Positions 48,170 to 59,900 of a stretch of DNA of 64,000 nucleotides are shown piece by piece. Below the pieces are notes generated by a model that ran no database searches, had not been told where the DNA came from, and saw only the letters and a program-made list of their open reading frames with translations. Both the position numbers and the translations under genes were made by a program. The number at the start of each line of letters is the position of its first letter. The first letter of the stretch is position 1. Origin of the DNA: Anopheles merus. Lineage: Eukaryota; Arthropoda; Insecta; Diptera; Culicidae. The stretch lies in assembly GCF_017562075.2 (NCBI RefSeq), contig NC_054082.1:24936460-25000459 (forward strand), in the 5' to 3' direction.

Positions 48170-48567
48170 GCTTGCGGAATGCCACAACTGTTCATTGCCA
48201 CGGTGGCGGCACTCGGATGATGCAGCGGTGGAAGCCCTCCGATGTGTTGCTGCTGCAGGTGATGTTGCTGCTGTTGGTTGGGAATCGATTGGTGGTTGTT
48301 ATTAGTGGCTGGCTCGTGAGGCATCGTGGCAGCAGCCGCTGCCACTCCACCCGGGACCGTCGTTTCGTCGCCCTCGTCGCTACCATCGCCCGTCCGTCCG
48401 CCGTCCGCCGGTTCGTCGCCCTGCTTCGGCACCGCATCGAGCGCGGCGTTTCGCTTCTTCCGTCTCCAACCGCCCTCGATGGCGGTAGCGGTGGCCGCCC
48501 GTGCCAGCCCGGCATCTCCCTCGACCAGCGTGTTCGGCAGGAAGCGCAGCTCCATCACAGTGCGATT
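47743..48567 (-). CDS. ihog: ihog exon: Gln-rich cytoplasmic tail to first stop
   Basis: Acceptor TTCTAG (48568-48573) then NRTVMELRFLPNTLVEG, a motif I associate with the conserved intracellular segment of Ihog proteins. Two poly-Gln tracts (about 48112-48170 and 47868-47890), several His-Gln stretches and basic Ser/Arg segments follow. It ends SLNSIEV then TGA. Phase 0 entry matches the preceding exon. Confidence 0.85.
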
Positions 48568-51500
48568 CTAGAACAGTCACGCTGATTTCTGAGCTAGAAT
48601 AAAACGCGTCCTCGCAAATCGATCTACACAGCAAACTGGCTACTGGGGTGGCGAGGAGAGGGTGGGGGAGGGGGGGGGTTTGAGGGTGACAGATGAAAGT
48701 GAGGAGCAGGTCAGGGGGAGCGAAAGGGAGCGGGGGGGGGATGTTTTCCCCCAAGAGTCGTGAAGCGAGAAAGAAGCGGCAGCTTTTATCCTCCACACAC
48801 TAAAACAAAACAGATTGCCTACATTTAGGCGCTTCCTCGTGGAGAGCGCAAAGATTCAGTTCCGCCGAACGTAGTGCTGGAATTGTGGGCATCCGACCAC
48901 AACAACAACAACAACAGCAACAAGTGAGATAGTAGTGTGTAATCGAAAAGAAGGGAAGGAAAGAAGAACACAAAGAAGATCAATAGTAAAGAGAAGATAT
49001 AGAGCGCAATCGCAGTGTACGCACCACGTGATGATCGTATGGCGATCAAAACGGTGCAACAGGTAGAAACAGGACGGTTAGAGTAGGTGTAGAAAAGAAA
49101 AATGACTGTTAAACCGATCCTCTCCCCAACCCGGAAGCATGATGGAGCCGGGCAGGATGGGTGAAGAACGGTGGAAGAAATAGATGATGGGAAAGGTTTG
49201 ATGAAAGTGGGAGAGAGAGAGGGGACGGGATTGTGTGGAAGGAAAGGATTAGCGAAGCGAAGCCTAAACCGAGCTCCTTCACCGTACCGAAACCGGGCGA
49301 CCGTTAGGGCGATGGTAGAGCGAGCTATCCGTGGGCGACGAACGAGGAGTTTTGCTTGGGCTGAAAATTTGCGATTTATTTCTTGTGGGTTTTATTTTAA
49401 TTTTTTTTTTTTGTGTATATGCAAGAAAGTACTTGTATAAGGAACGCTACGCTGTACACTAAAGGTCGATTTGGATCAATATTTACATGCAGTTTGAACT
49501 ACGACAGGTAATGTGAAACATATGTACAGAAAGAGTGAATATTCTTCCATTCAAAGTGAAGTTCAAGTTACGTTTAATCATGAACAGAACAAAAAAAACA
49601 TTCGAAATGACAAAAAAGACAAATATAAATTACACAGGAAAAACTAAATAAAGGGAAAAGTACGCTTAAACGAACGTGTAACTTAATTATGAAGAGTATC
49701 AAACATGCTCAAAAATTCAAGGAAAAAAAACAATATCAAAATAAGGACAACGAGAGCGAAACCAAACAAAAACAACATCAAATGGGAACAAAACAATTCA
49801 AAACCAAAACAAGGGAAAAGCAAAACATTCATCGCGCAACTTGGATAGTATACTTGTTCGCTTGGTCGTGCAGGGAGCGGTTGAAGGGAGCAGAGAGCAA
49901 GATGAAGCAATCACGCATGCACGTTATACGCAAAACTAAGGGCTTGTTAATGGAAGGGAGCGGGAAAAAAACATTAGTAAAGCAATCATTACCGGGCGGG
50001 CGAATAAACTATGGCGACTGACGTGACTGAAAACGTTGCGCGTGATTTGCGGATTGCATACTTTGAGGCGCAACGCTTGTAAGTCCGTTTTTGCCGCTGC
50101 GCTTGTAATATGAAGCTATTCAGCCGCCCCGCCGGGGTAATTGAGTAACAACGCACATGCAGTGTGGGGATTTGGGGGAAGGAAACGTGCGGGGTGGAAT
50201 GTTGTGTCAACCGAACGCATAACACTAGCGGTACGAAGCGGCATGAAAGCTCACCGTTACCTTGTCGCCATCCTGTGCCAGCGGGTTGGGCGTAATGTTC
50301 ATCCGTCCGTTCATGCCGTTCGTGCGCGTCTTGTGATGTGGCGGCGGGCCCCTTGGTCCCCCATTGCTGACCGCACCGGCAAACCCGTTCTGATCGACTG
50401 GTATGTGTACCTTCGCATCTGGTTCATCTAAGAAAAAAAAAATAAAGCAAGTTAAAGGAGCGGGAAACATTACACATTATGTTTTAAGTGGATTGACAGA
50501 AGAAGCTTCTGCTTACCTGCACCGTGGCCACGCTTCTTGCGCCGGCTAAAGCAGCAGCACAGAAACAGCACGAGCAGCACGCTCACGATCAGCACACAGC
50601 CGATCACGAGCAGATAGTTGACCGGGACGACCTGGCTACCGTCCGGCCCTTCCGCTGCCGCTATCACCGTCGGTACGGTCGGTGGCGGTGTCGGTGGCTT
50701 CAGCGTCCGACCGGTCAGGATCGCACTAAAGTCCGATGCGGCCGACGCGGTGAACGATTGCAGCTTAAACTCGTAGGCCGTGCCCGGCTCGAGATGGTCG
50801 ATCTTGAAGTGGCGGGCCGTGCTGCTGTCGACCGTGGCCTTCGAGTATTCGCCCGCCGTCGTGGCCGGCCGGTAGTACGCGTAGAAACCATCGATCGGGT
50901 GCGGCAGATGCTGGGGGAACTGCCACTGCAGCACAACGGCATGCTGCGAGACGGGCTCGATGCGGGTGAGCGTCGGCGCCAGCAGATGGTTCTTGGTGAG
51001 GCCGAGCTGCGAGCCACGCTGCAGGTGGAATTTGCCCGAGGCGGCTCCCTCCTTGTTGTCGTTGTTCGAGTAGACCGCCACGATGCGGAACCGGTACAGG
51101 TGGTCCGATTTGAGGTTGTTCACCTCGTAGGAGCGCGTGTACGGTGGGATGTCTTCGTTCTCCGTCATCCACTGGGTGCGGGCGATGTTTTTGGTCGGAT
51201 CGCCGAGCATTCGGTACTGCACCTTGAAGAACTGGATCGGCAGCCCGTCGCTGGACGGTACGGACCAGCGCACCATCACCGATTCGTCCGACAGCCGGGT
51301 AATGTTGGGCCGGGAGGGAGGTATCATTACCACTGGAAAGAGAGTGGGACGGGGGGAGAACAGTTAGGGAGGGTTTTTTTTAGTGTAAGGGCGTTGACAA
51401 CCAACGGTTCACTGACAGCGGATCAATGCTTTCGTACACGTTCTATGAAACGTCAAACACAAATCTAAGTAACCACAGCGTTCATGTCACTCTGTTTTGG

Positions 51501-53959
51501 TTCCCCTAAATTAGGACTGTGTTTACAAATTTCCATTACAGTTTAAGTGAATTAAATTTTATTCAACTTTTTTTAAAGGATTTAACTCCAAAAATGTCCA
51601 AATCGAAAGGCAAAGGAGCAAAGGGTAAAAAGAAAACCACCGACCCCAACCTCGTCTACTGCGACGACAAACACTTTGACGAAGCGCTCGCCATCGTCCG
51701 CATCGAGCACTGCCTCAAGTGTCCCATCTACCGCACGATGGCCGAACGGACATTCGAACAAATCGCTCAAACCTTCCCGGACAATCGCTTCAAGCTGATC
51801 GTGAACGAGTTCGACCGGCTGGAACCACCGGAAGGTAGCTTCGAGCTGTCTATCGCCCGCAACTGCCGCCTACCGGGCCAACAGCTCTGGACCGGCCTCA
51901 ACCGGGGACCGCCGAGGCGCGAAAAGTTCCCCCCACTACACGCCGATCATCCGGGCTGGCAGCAGCTTATCGAGCAGATCGGAAGCGTAATAAATCCACC
52001 CACGGCCCCGAAGCAAGCGGGCCTGTTCGGGATGCGCTTGCCATACTTACGGTTTTTGTGCTTCTTTCCACCCTTGCGCTTGGGCGAATGGTCCCCGCCG
52101 GCGCCGCCGCCGCCACCGCCACCGCCCGCCTTCGGGCTGGACGGGACGGACCCGAGCGGTGTCGTGCCGACGCCGCCCGGTATCTGCTTCGGGATGACCT
52201 GCAGCAGATTGCCCTCGCTCGCCTCCCCGACCGCGTTGCGGGCGAAGCACTGCACAATGCCGGCGTGGCGCTTTTCCACCGACTGTATGATGAGCCGCGT
52301 GCCGTTCGTGCGTATCAGACCGTCCCACTCGGTGTAGTCGCCGTTGATCATCCAGTAGATGTCGGGATGGGGCGAACCGCGTGCAATGCACTCCAGCTCC
52401 AGGCTGTCACTTTCGTTGGTGAGCGTCGAGCGGGGTGGAGCGACGATGCGCGGCGGCTCCAGCACGGTCAGCCACACGGAGTGTAGCAGCGGCGGATCGA
52501 TGCCGTTCTGCAGCCGGCACAGGTACTGGCCCGCGTCCTCCGGATGGACGTTGGACAGCTGCAGGCCGTAGTCCTGGATGCGAGCGCGCACATTCAGCGG
52601 GATGCCGTTCGCTCTCGTCCAGGCGGGCACTGGGACGGGGTTGCCGACGCCCGGGCACTCGAGCAGGGCCGTATCGCCCGGCAGTACCGACACGTTCTGG
52701 GGCTGGGTGAAGGCACGCGGCGCCGACCGCGGAACGTAGTCGACCGTGACGGTGGTACGCTGGGGCAGTATCACTTCGCTGCCGGTGATGGAGTTAACGG
52801 CCGAGCACCAGTACGTGCCGGTGTCGCGCTGCGCCAGCGAGGCCAGTATGAGCCGGCGGCCCGTCTGGAGCTGCGTCACGTTCGGATAGATCGTCATGCC
52901 ATCTCTGCGGGAAAGGAAAACATAAGATTACTTATTGCAATCAATTCCGTTTACGCCGGCACACTTACTTGTAGTAGCTCCAGATGGGCGGCGGGTTCGA
53001 GACGATGTCACCGCAATCGATGATAATACTGTTGCCGGGAAATACCTTAAAATGCTGCTGCGGTTGTATGCGGCGCATCGTCGTCGGTACCCGATCGTGC
53101 CGGCCCGGCACACCGGGCGCCTCCGCCTCCAGCCCGATCGTCGCCAGCGTCAGGCGGGCCGGTATGGACGCAATCGCCGACGCACCGAACCACGCCACAC
53201 ACTGGTACTCGCCGATCGTGGATTCGCTTACCGACACGCGCAGCTTGTACCGTCCGTCAACGACCGTCGCATTGTACCCATGGTGCTGGAACGAGAGAAG
53301 AGCGTTATTAATACAAAAAAACGGGCCCGACGATCCGTGTCCTAGTCCCCCTTCCCCCGACTTACATTGCTCTGGATTAGCACGTAGTCTTTGCGCTGTC
53401 CCGCCGTGCCCTGCGCCCGAAACCGCCAGTCCAGCTGCTCCGGCATCAGGTTCAGCTCGCACTCAAACAGCACCTCATCGTCGGCGGGTGCGATCGTCGA
53501 CTCCGGCGCACGAATGATGTACAGGCCGAGACCGCTGCCACCGCTCGAACGGGCCGAGGAGCCGCCGGAGTACTGCTGCGAGGATGGCGGGACACTGCCG
53601 GATCCACTCGTTCCACCACCGTGTGCCGGTGCCGTTTGATGGTGATGCCCATGGGAGTGATGTGAATGATGCGAGTATGAGGACTGCGGGGAACCGAACA
53701 CCGTGGGCAGGATGCATACGGTTAGCAGTAGGCACAGCAGTCCCAATAAGCTGTGCGATATCCGCCGGTCCGACCACCTACTGCATCGATGGCAGTGAGG
53801 CAGCTGCTGCTGGGTACGGCAGGTTCTCCTCCTACTGCTCACGAGTGGTCGCCGTGCTGCTGGAGGTCGTTTGCTTGCTTGCGTGTACATTGTGGAGCTG
53901 AGTGGCGCTGCTGACGGTTGAGTGGCGGTGTCGCTGAGTCGATCGTTTGCTGAACACAT
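47743..53959 (-). CDS. ihog: interference hedgehog (ihog/boi family) Hedgehog co-receptor
   Basis: Single-pass cell-surface receptor that in flies binds Hedgehog through its first FN3 domain and acts with Patched. Exons 53366-53959, 52969-53285, 52051-52904, 50517-51332, 50261-50427 and 47743-48567 join in phase to 1190 residues and TGA. Hydrophobic signal segment at 70-88; Ig1 about 130-265, Ig2 about 270-365, Ig3 about 370-460, Ig4 about 465-555; FN3-1 about 594-695 with VQYRMLG and AVYSNNDNKEG, FN3-2 about 707-800 with YYRPATTAGEY and LEPGTAYEFKLQSF; transmembrane helix about 827-850 followed by RRKKR. The FN3 motifs are characteristic of Ihog/Boi; I cannot separate the two fly paralogues by eye. 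The cytoplasmic tail is Gln-rich and longer than I expect for fly Ihog. The 5' UTR is spliced (acceptor at 53997-54000). The frame continues past the TGA (see next entry). Confidence 0.9.
48815..48831 (+). promoter_or_regulatory. Su(Hw)-like site 11
   Basis: TTGCCTACATTTAGGCG, one mismatch in the core; in the 1.7-kb ihog intron. Confidence 0.55.
50054..50070 (+). promoter_or_regulatory. Su(Hw)-like site 12
   Basis: TTGCATACTTTGAGGCG, one mismatch; in the 1.7-kb ihog intron close to an exon. Confidence 0.6.
50261..50427 (-). CDS. ihog: ihog exon: juxtamembrane cytoplasmic segment
   Basis: Acceptor TTTTTCTTAG. Two bases complete Asp, then 55 codons including NGMNGRMNITPNPLAQDGDK, a segment that looks conserved in the family. 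Donor AAG|GTAACG; a second GT seven bases on (ACG|GTGAGC) would shift the frame, so the first is preferred. Confidence 0.85.
50517..51332 (-). CDS. ihog: ihog exon: two FN3 domains and transmembrane helix
   Basis: Acceptor TTTCCAG, phase 1 in and phase 1 out (GCAG|GTAAGC). FN3-1 carries RLSDESVMVRWSVPSSDGLP and the basic/aromatic residues expected of the Hedgehog- and heparin-binding domain. FN3-2 follows after QRGSQLGL. A Pro/Thr linker leads to a 24-residue hydrophobic helix (NYLLVIGCVLIVSVLLVLFL core) ending in a Cys triplet and RRKKR stop-transfer. Confidence 0.93.
51333..52050 (-). other. ihog intron hosting the SelH-like gene
   Basis: Donor AACC|GTAAGT at 52050, acceptor TTTCCAG at 51333-51339. 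Most of it is filled by the + strand SelH-like gene. The 51340-51593 part must contain that gene's promoter and 5' UTR; no TATA box or other element was convincing. Confidence 0.75.
51594..52337 (+). CDS. SelH/BthD-like CXXC thioredoxin-fold protein, nested in an ihog intron
   Basis: ATG at 51594 starts a Lys-rich, nuclear-type N terminus (KGKGAKGKKK) followed by a SelH-family core: VRIEHCLKCPIYRTMAER with CXXC at residues 40-43, then RFKLIVNEFDR, SFELSIARN and LWTGLNRGPPRREKFPP. In selenoprotein H/fly BthD the second Cys is selenocysteine; here the codon is TGT, so this is a Cys form, presumably a redox-active nuclear protein. Family-like sequence ends at about residue 131 (51989). There the frame does not stop but runs on to 52337 as the antisense of an ihog exon, while a TAATAA lies in the +1 frame at 51988-51993, overlapping an AATAAA (51989-51994). 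The true C terminus is therefore uncertain; the part after 51990 is probably not native coding sequence. Confidence 0.75.
   Translation: MSKSKGKGAKGKKKTTDPNLVYCDDKHFDEALAIVRIEHCLKCPIYRTMAERTFEQIAQTFPDNRFKLIVNEFDRLEPPEGSFELSIARNCRLPGQQLWTGLNRGPPRREKFPPLHADHPGWQQLIEQIGSVINPPTAPKQAGLFGMRLPYLRFLCFFPPLRLGEWSPPAPPPPPPPPAFGLDGTDPSGVVPTPPGICFGMTCSRLPSLASPTALRAKHCTMPAWRFSTDCMMSRVPFVRIRPSHSV
51989..51994 (+). terminator. candidate poly(A) signal of the SelH-like gene
   Basis: AATAAA overlapping a +1-frame TAATAA at the end of the conserved SelH-like sequence. If used, cleavage would fall at about 52005-52025, before the ihog exon edge at 52051, keeping the nested transcript within the intron. Confidence 0.4.
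52051..52904 (-). CDS. ihog: ihog exon: end of Ig2, Ig3 and Ig4
   Basis: Completes Lys304 then DGMTIYPNVTQLQTGRRL. Ig Cys/Trp signatures: GTYWCSAVN (Ig2 end), LLECPGVGNPVP...QYLCRLQNG (Ig3), LELECIARGSPHPDIYW...VQCFARN (Ig4). A poly-Gly run and a basic KRKGGKKHKN segment precede the donor AACC|GTAAGT at 52050. The linker before FN3-1 is unusually Gly-rich. Confidence 0.92.
52969..53285 (-). CDS. ihog: ihog exon: end of Ig1 and first half of Ig2
   Basis: Acceptor CGTTCCAG, phase 0 in; 105 codons plus two bases, donor CAA|GTAAGTG. Contains GEYQCVAWFG (second Cys of Ig1) and NSIIIDCGDIVSNPPP with IWSYY (first Cys and Trp of Ig2). Confidence 0.92.
53366..53959 (-). CDS. ihog: ihog first coding exon: N terminus, signal segment, Ig1 start
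   Basis: ATG at 53959; a second in-frame ATG at 53890 (residue 24). The hydrophobic segment LLGLLCLLLTVCILPTVFG is at residues 71-89, preceded by many Arg residues, so the n-region is long with either start. His-rich and Gly/Ser-rich sequence follows, then LYIIRAPESTIAP and FECELNLMPEQLDWRF (first Cys and Trp of Ig1). Donor AAT|GTAAGT. The upstream acceptor at 53997-54000 shows the 5' UTR is spliced. Confidence 0.88.
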
Positions 53960-56900
53960 TGTTAAACGCTTCCCGGCTCTGGCTAGTGCATATCCACTGG
54001 AAAGAAACGGGGAAAAAAGAGCAGATATAGGGCTTCATTAGGGACATGAAGGCTGAATGATTGTTCATGTAATATCCCTTGGTTTTGTGGGACATAATAA
54101 ACCTTTAAAAGAGGTAACTTTGGGAAGGGTTTCAGTGCGATAAGGGAATTCAGGATGTATCAGGGATCGAATGACATCGAATGGAGTTGCTGGTACGGGG
54201 CGAAGTTCACCAAGATGTGTTACACATCTGCAAAGGTTTGCGATGGTCTCATTCCCAACAGAACCTTTCCAGTTATCCCAATCCTTTCCCCAAATTTTCC
54301 CCCAAATCCCATACCGTTCCGAACACAAAACCGAACCAAACCCAAACCGATGGTGGAATGCAGCAGCAGCAAGCAACCAGAAAGCATTACGGTGCAGTTT
54401 ACAACACAGCTCACAGCTGAGCCTCTACAACCAATCCAAATCCAAATTCGGGTCCCCGAAGTTTGGACGCTCGCCCGAAAGTGGATCGAAATCTCGGCCC
54501 GGATGAGTTGCGTCTTGACGTGGTCCGGACGTGATTGATGATAGATTAATCACATCGTCACGGCGATCCCTCACGGTGCGCGTTTTGCGTGTGTGTGTGT
54601 GCCTTGACGCTGCCTAGACGATTATTCCGACCCTTTACCCATGTCCCCTTCTCTTTCCTTCGAACGGGACCGACTCATGTCAGTGCCGTAAGCGTTGATG
54701 AGCTGTTAGATTTCCAAACAGTTTAGGTAGAGATTATTCCCGAAACCATCGCCCAGTGTCTCTGACATGTGTCTAGGCGCGTTCCATCACTCTCAAGCGC
54801 CTCAAGTGTGTGTGTCTGTGCGTGATTAGAAAAGGAAGGGGAGAAAAAAGCAATTAATCTTGTCCCCGAAACGTTCGAGCCGGGGAGAGAGAGAGTCTGC
54901 TTTATTTGTTTTCGATCGACATTTTGAAGCAAACGACGAAAGCGATAGAGTAAACGATCCTCATCTTCCTCCTCCTCCTCCTTCTGCATGATAACTGCGA
55001 GATCCCAGACAGAATGGACAGGACGGGAAAGGCGTTGACTTATCAACTACACGTACCACGAACGGAGAGCCCGTTCATTCCTGTAAAACCTTCCTATTCG
55101 ATCGTTAGGTCTGCTTACAGGCAGCAGAGTTCTTAGAAACGCCCCACTAACGCCCCGAACGCACCGTTGACTAACAGACAGATATGTTTGATTCCGAACG
55201 GTCACAATAACTCAAACATCTTTCCGTTCCAAAAAGGACACTCGTCGATCGTAGTTTGTGTAAACATAGAATAATTTATCGTAAACACATCAATACCGTT
55301 TCGTTTCCCGCTGCCAACTCCCAGCACTGACCGATCACCATAAATTTGGGCACTTGATCAGGTTGCTTCCTTCCGGATTCGACCCTCTCACTCTCCCTCT
55401 CTCTCACACACACTGCCTACTAGTACCGCCATACTCACCGCACCACCGTGGGAAAACGGGAAGTCAATTTCCAACTCCTCCAACGACCGGGCGCGTTTAT
55501 TTGAACCAATGTTTAATCGCTCGCTGCGTTGCGTTAGATAAACAAACACTCGCCTTGCAGCCGCGCTTATGTTTATCGCACTGTTTTCCAGGGGGGACGA
55601 GGTAGGAAGAATGATGGTTTGATTACACATAAACTGGCACGCAATGCTTAATTGATTGTGATCGATGAATGACGAAGTGAGTGAGTGGTAGTGAATAGTG
55701 ATGGACCTTACAACAAGCAATGATAATTACCTGCCCCGAGATTGCGGAACTCACTCAACGACGATCGGTATCGGATAGGGTTTACGGGGTGGGTTTCGTG
55801 AATTGATTTGACGAAGGGGGGATTTTTAATTGATTGAATGGCTTTATCGGGGTTCCTCGCGTGGATACGATCGATCGATCGATGAACGAACGGAGAACAG
55901 GTGTATGAATATAGCACTCTTAGGGGGACGAAACTGTTCAACAAAAATAGAATGATTTATTCTATTCAAATACACCAAGCCAGGGGAAAGAATTTGTCAG
56001 CCGCTGAACTTCGAACTGATAAGCTGAACACTATTCCATCAATCATCGTTCGGTTAACATTTCTCAGCAACGCCACCCCTCTGCGCGCTGCGCTCCACCT
56101 TTTAATTAAAACTACAAATTCATTCCCTTGGAATGAACGCGATCAAAGGAAGCCATGCCAGGAGATGCCTTCCCTATCTCCAAGGGCAAAGTTTATTGCA
56201 CCGTCCGTACTCCGGGGGCAGTAAAGTTTATGGAGCACAAGCGTTTATTATATTCGTTATGAAGCCATAATCGGTCCCTCGTCCCGTCGTTTGTTCGGTG
56301 GTCATTCTTTGGGCTTTACAAATTGATACGAAAAGGAGGAAAAAAAAAGACACCAACATTTACAACGCACGGTGCAGAAAATGCGTTCGGCTTCCATCGT
56401 GTTTCCAATGGAGTACAGCTCAAAGCACAGCGCACAGGATGTGGAGAATCGAACGCCGGCACCAACACAACAGCAAGAACAAACCCACACGCCCCAAAAC
56501 GACCACGGGGCGGCAAAATAACACAGACAGCAGCATAATTTTACGACAATGTTTTGAAAACCATAAACCACAATCTCGTCAATGGATGGTGCGGATGGGG
56601 TGTCCCCGTGTGCCGGTTTGGTGTGTGTGTGTGTGTGTGTCTCCGTTCTTTAATATAATCTTGTTCTTTTCTTATAAGATTTTCGGTGATCTACGATGCG
56701 CTGCAGCTGCCCTATAAAATGGGGTTTCGAATTATTTTAATTTTAGATTAACGACCGTCCGACGATCCCTCCTTTCTGAGCTGGGGTGAGGAGGGTTTAG
56801 TGCTCGATCTGTCGTGCGAGTTGCGATTTAAGCGTTAAAGGGTATGCAGGTGCTATCGTGCGCATCCGGCGGCCGATGGAAGGTGGTGAATAAATTAGGC

Positions 56901-59900
56901 GTATTTTACGTTCCAGTTCCTTTAACTGTTATTCGATCGTGCACTTAGATGAGTAGAATTCTCTCTCTCGCACACACACACACACACAGCTAACATGTGT
57001 CAAATCGCACGAATTGGTGCATAAATTATGCTGCGAGATTGATTTTTCTATCAACCCAATATTCCACAGCGCATGATTAGTCGCGGACAGGTGCATCCTA
57101 CATTTTAGGATTTTACTGCACAAGAATGACACCAAACGCTGCTCTGAATAGCTCACAATTTGATGTATTTTAACCTTGTGATCATGTGTGCGAGGGGGAG
57201 AAAACGCACTCCCCCAGAGCTGCGCGGATGATCGAGAAGAATTATGTTCGATACATACCGACCGCTACACCAGCACGCCGCCCAGAGCTTAATGGTGAAG
57301 AAATCAATCAACCATATTCCCGCGCCAAACACTGTTCGGACACTCGCCGCCTAGACGCATCGCTTCGGTTGAGCGATTGCCAATTTCCTAAAAAAAAGAG
57401 GTTCCTTCTTCACTAAAAATTGATCACCCCGATCTGGAACTCCATCCCACACACGGGTGGGCCGTGCGCGAGCGCGTGCGAACGCGCGAACGTGTTTCAT
57501 CAATCTTAATGATGTAGTGCCGCGCACGATGGCCAATCCGTATCGAACGCTTTAATTACTGCACATTTTAACCCCTTTTTAAATTTATCATCCCCTTTGC
57601 CGCATTTTGTGCGGCACGATCCAGTGGGCGCGCGCGCGATCTTGACTGCGATCACCGTTGCCCCTCCATTTAACCATTTCGGAAAGAGCGTTTTTCGATG
57701 GACGGAATCGATCAGGCGGCAGAAGCATCACAGCTAAACCACACACCACCACCCTACGGAGCGAATTGCGACAATTGTACTGTAAATGGTGATGGTGAGG
57801 AATGGTACAGCCGGCCCCTGCCTTCCTTTGGCTGATCGTAAAAGAGATCACATTAGACACGAACCATTAGACGAAAAGCCGACCGCAGGGACCGTGCGGG
57901 TTTGACCCTGCGCATTCATCTTTTAAGACTCGTTCTCCGTCCCGTTGCCGCCACGGGCTGGGGGACTATGAAAAATCGCCCCATTTTCCCCTTCAAAGAT
58001 CGGCAGCGGACACCCTGGTCGGTCGGCGTTCCGTGTGCGGCATTTATTCGTTCTTCGAGCGCAATAGGTATCATGATGCTAGAGCGTTTGCTTTACTAGC
58101 GTTAATGAGATTACATTACCTATTTGCCCATGGCTGGCAGTGAATCGGTGTTCATAGAGCACTTTTTTTTTTTGCCAAGACTTTGCAATCATGCGGAAAT
58201 GATGACAAATCTGGCACAATTTGTGGCTCGCTTTATTTTACGCCCCCAGAGAAGACGATCCGATCCCTTAGCGATTCAGAAAGTTACGGTCAGTTTTTTT
58301 GGGACCGTGCAGTGACTCGTATTTAACGATGGAATTGGGAACTTTACGGATTTGTTACTGTTGCGCAAAAACGTCATTCGTGTGTAACCTTTCTGTTGGA
58401 GACTGTCCAAACTAAAGCCCACAATGTATCTGATCAAGGATATGATATGTCTTTTTGCTCCCATGAAGTCACCTCGATCAGGACACATTTGTTCACCATC
58501 CCAGCACAGCGATACAGCATTAATTATCGTTTCCTTTTCACAGCAAAAAAACGACAACACAAACGTACGCTTGGTGGATGGATGATTTGACGTTGTAAAA
58601 ATTAGCCCAATCGAATTAATGATTGCCGGACGGCCATCCCAGACAAACGAGCAGTCACTCTTGCCGACCTACACCTCGCCGTTTCGCTCACTCCACACAC
58701 TGTTCACAATCTAATTTTGACGTTTTCCTTACCATCATCACAACCTTTTGGATCGCGAATTAATCACAAGAACGAGCAATCTAATCAAAACCGCGCGAGC
58801 TGAAATCTGAGATTCCAGATCAGCCCAAACACACACACACAAACAAGCGCTCTAGGGCCGCTCCCTGCCTGGGCTGCCTCATTTCAAGAGAACTCGTTCA
58901 ACAAATTTCATCGACCGCCCGGAATCACGGCCGCGGGGCCCCCGGAAAACACCGACCTCACCAACTTTACTGACTGCACATACACCGTCTTCTCCAGCGT
59001 CCTCCGAACAAACCGTCCCGCACACAATTTGTTGGCCAAAAGGTTGCTCCCCACAAACCTCAATGTGAATTCTGAAGCTTTTTTTTTGTTTTGCTTTCGT
59101 CCGTACCCCCCTGCATCATTACCCCTCATTTGTGTATCCTTCGATAAGTTCGATCGGGAACTGGTCGATAAGACGGCGGATAAGCGCTGGAGCTGGAACC
59201 GCCACCGCAGGTGGAAATAATCATAAAAACATAAACCCGCCTCCTCTTCTTCCTCCGAGCCCGCTTCCATCCGCCCGTAATCGACACAGCGACACCGACA
59301 CGAACGTACCGGGAGGGTCATCATTAGCAGCAATTCATTGGCATTCTCACGGAATGTTAATTGATTTTAGTCTGCTGCTGCTGCTGGATGGGGTAGCAAA
59401 GAAATAAACAGTCTGCAAGTCGGGACGGCAGATTATGATTGGAGCACCTTGTGTTATTTGAGGCGGGCGAGCGCTCATGAACCACCTGCCCCGTGCAGTT
59501 TCGAGGGAAGTCGAACTCGAAGGGATAGAGACCCCTGGTCCTGGTAGCCTGCCCGCCTGATCAGCAGCGGGTGGTTGGCAAGATATTTTCCACCTCACAT
59601 AACGAATAACGACAACAACAAGCAAAAAAAAGCTTCTCGATAAACACCGCTCGATTACGTTTGGAAGGGGGGACCAGCGTTAAGGAAGCAGCATAAAACA
59701 AGCGGTAACAATACCTCAACACTTATAACGAGTTATTCGGATGTGAGGTACACACAAAAACACACAAAAACACACGCACGTCAAACAAACGATGCGTGTG
59801 TATGCTGATCAACCCTGGAATCAGGCAAAAGGGGCAAATGATTATAGTTTTCTTTTCTTCGCTCTCCCGTTTTTTTCCTTAACTATTATCCTCCACAACA

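Larger units (their letters stand above)
48568..50260 (-). other. 1.7-kb ihog intron
   Basis: Donor GACAAG|GTAACG at 50261/50260, acceptor TTCTAG at 48568. No gene seen. Contains Su(Hw)-like motifs at 48815 and 50054, G-rich runs near 48664-48740 and a CAA repeat near 48899-48920. Confidence 0.7.

Noticed and set aside
50524..51468. 314-codon + strand frame across the FN3 exon
   Set aside because: Antisense of the FN3/transmembrane exon of ihog; Arg-rich, no domain.
55388..55720. 110-codon - strand frame ending near a good donor (55436)
   Set aside because: Could be a 5' UTR or upstream coding exon of ihog, but no homology and no matching phase to the 53996 exon edge could be shown.
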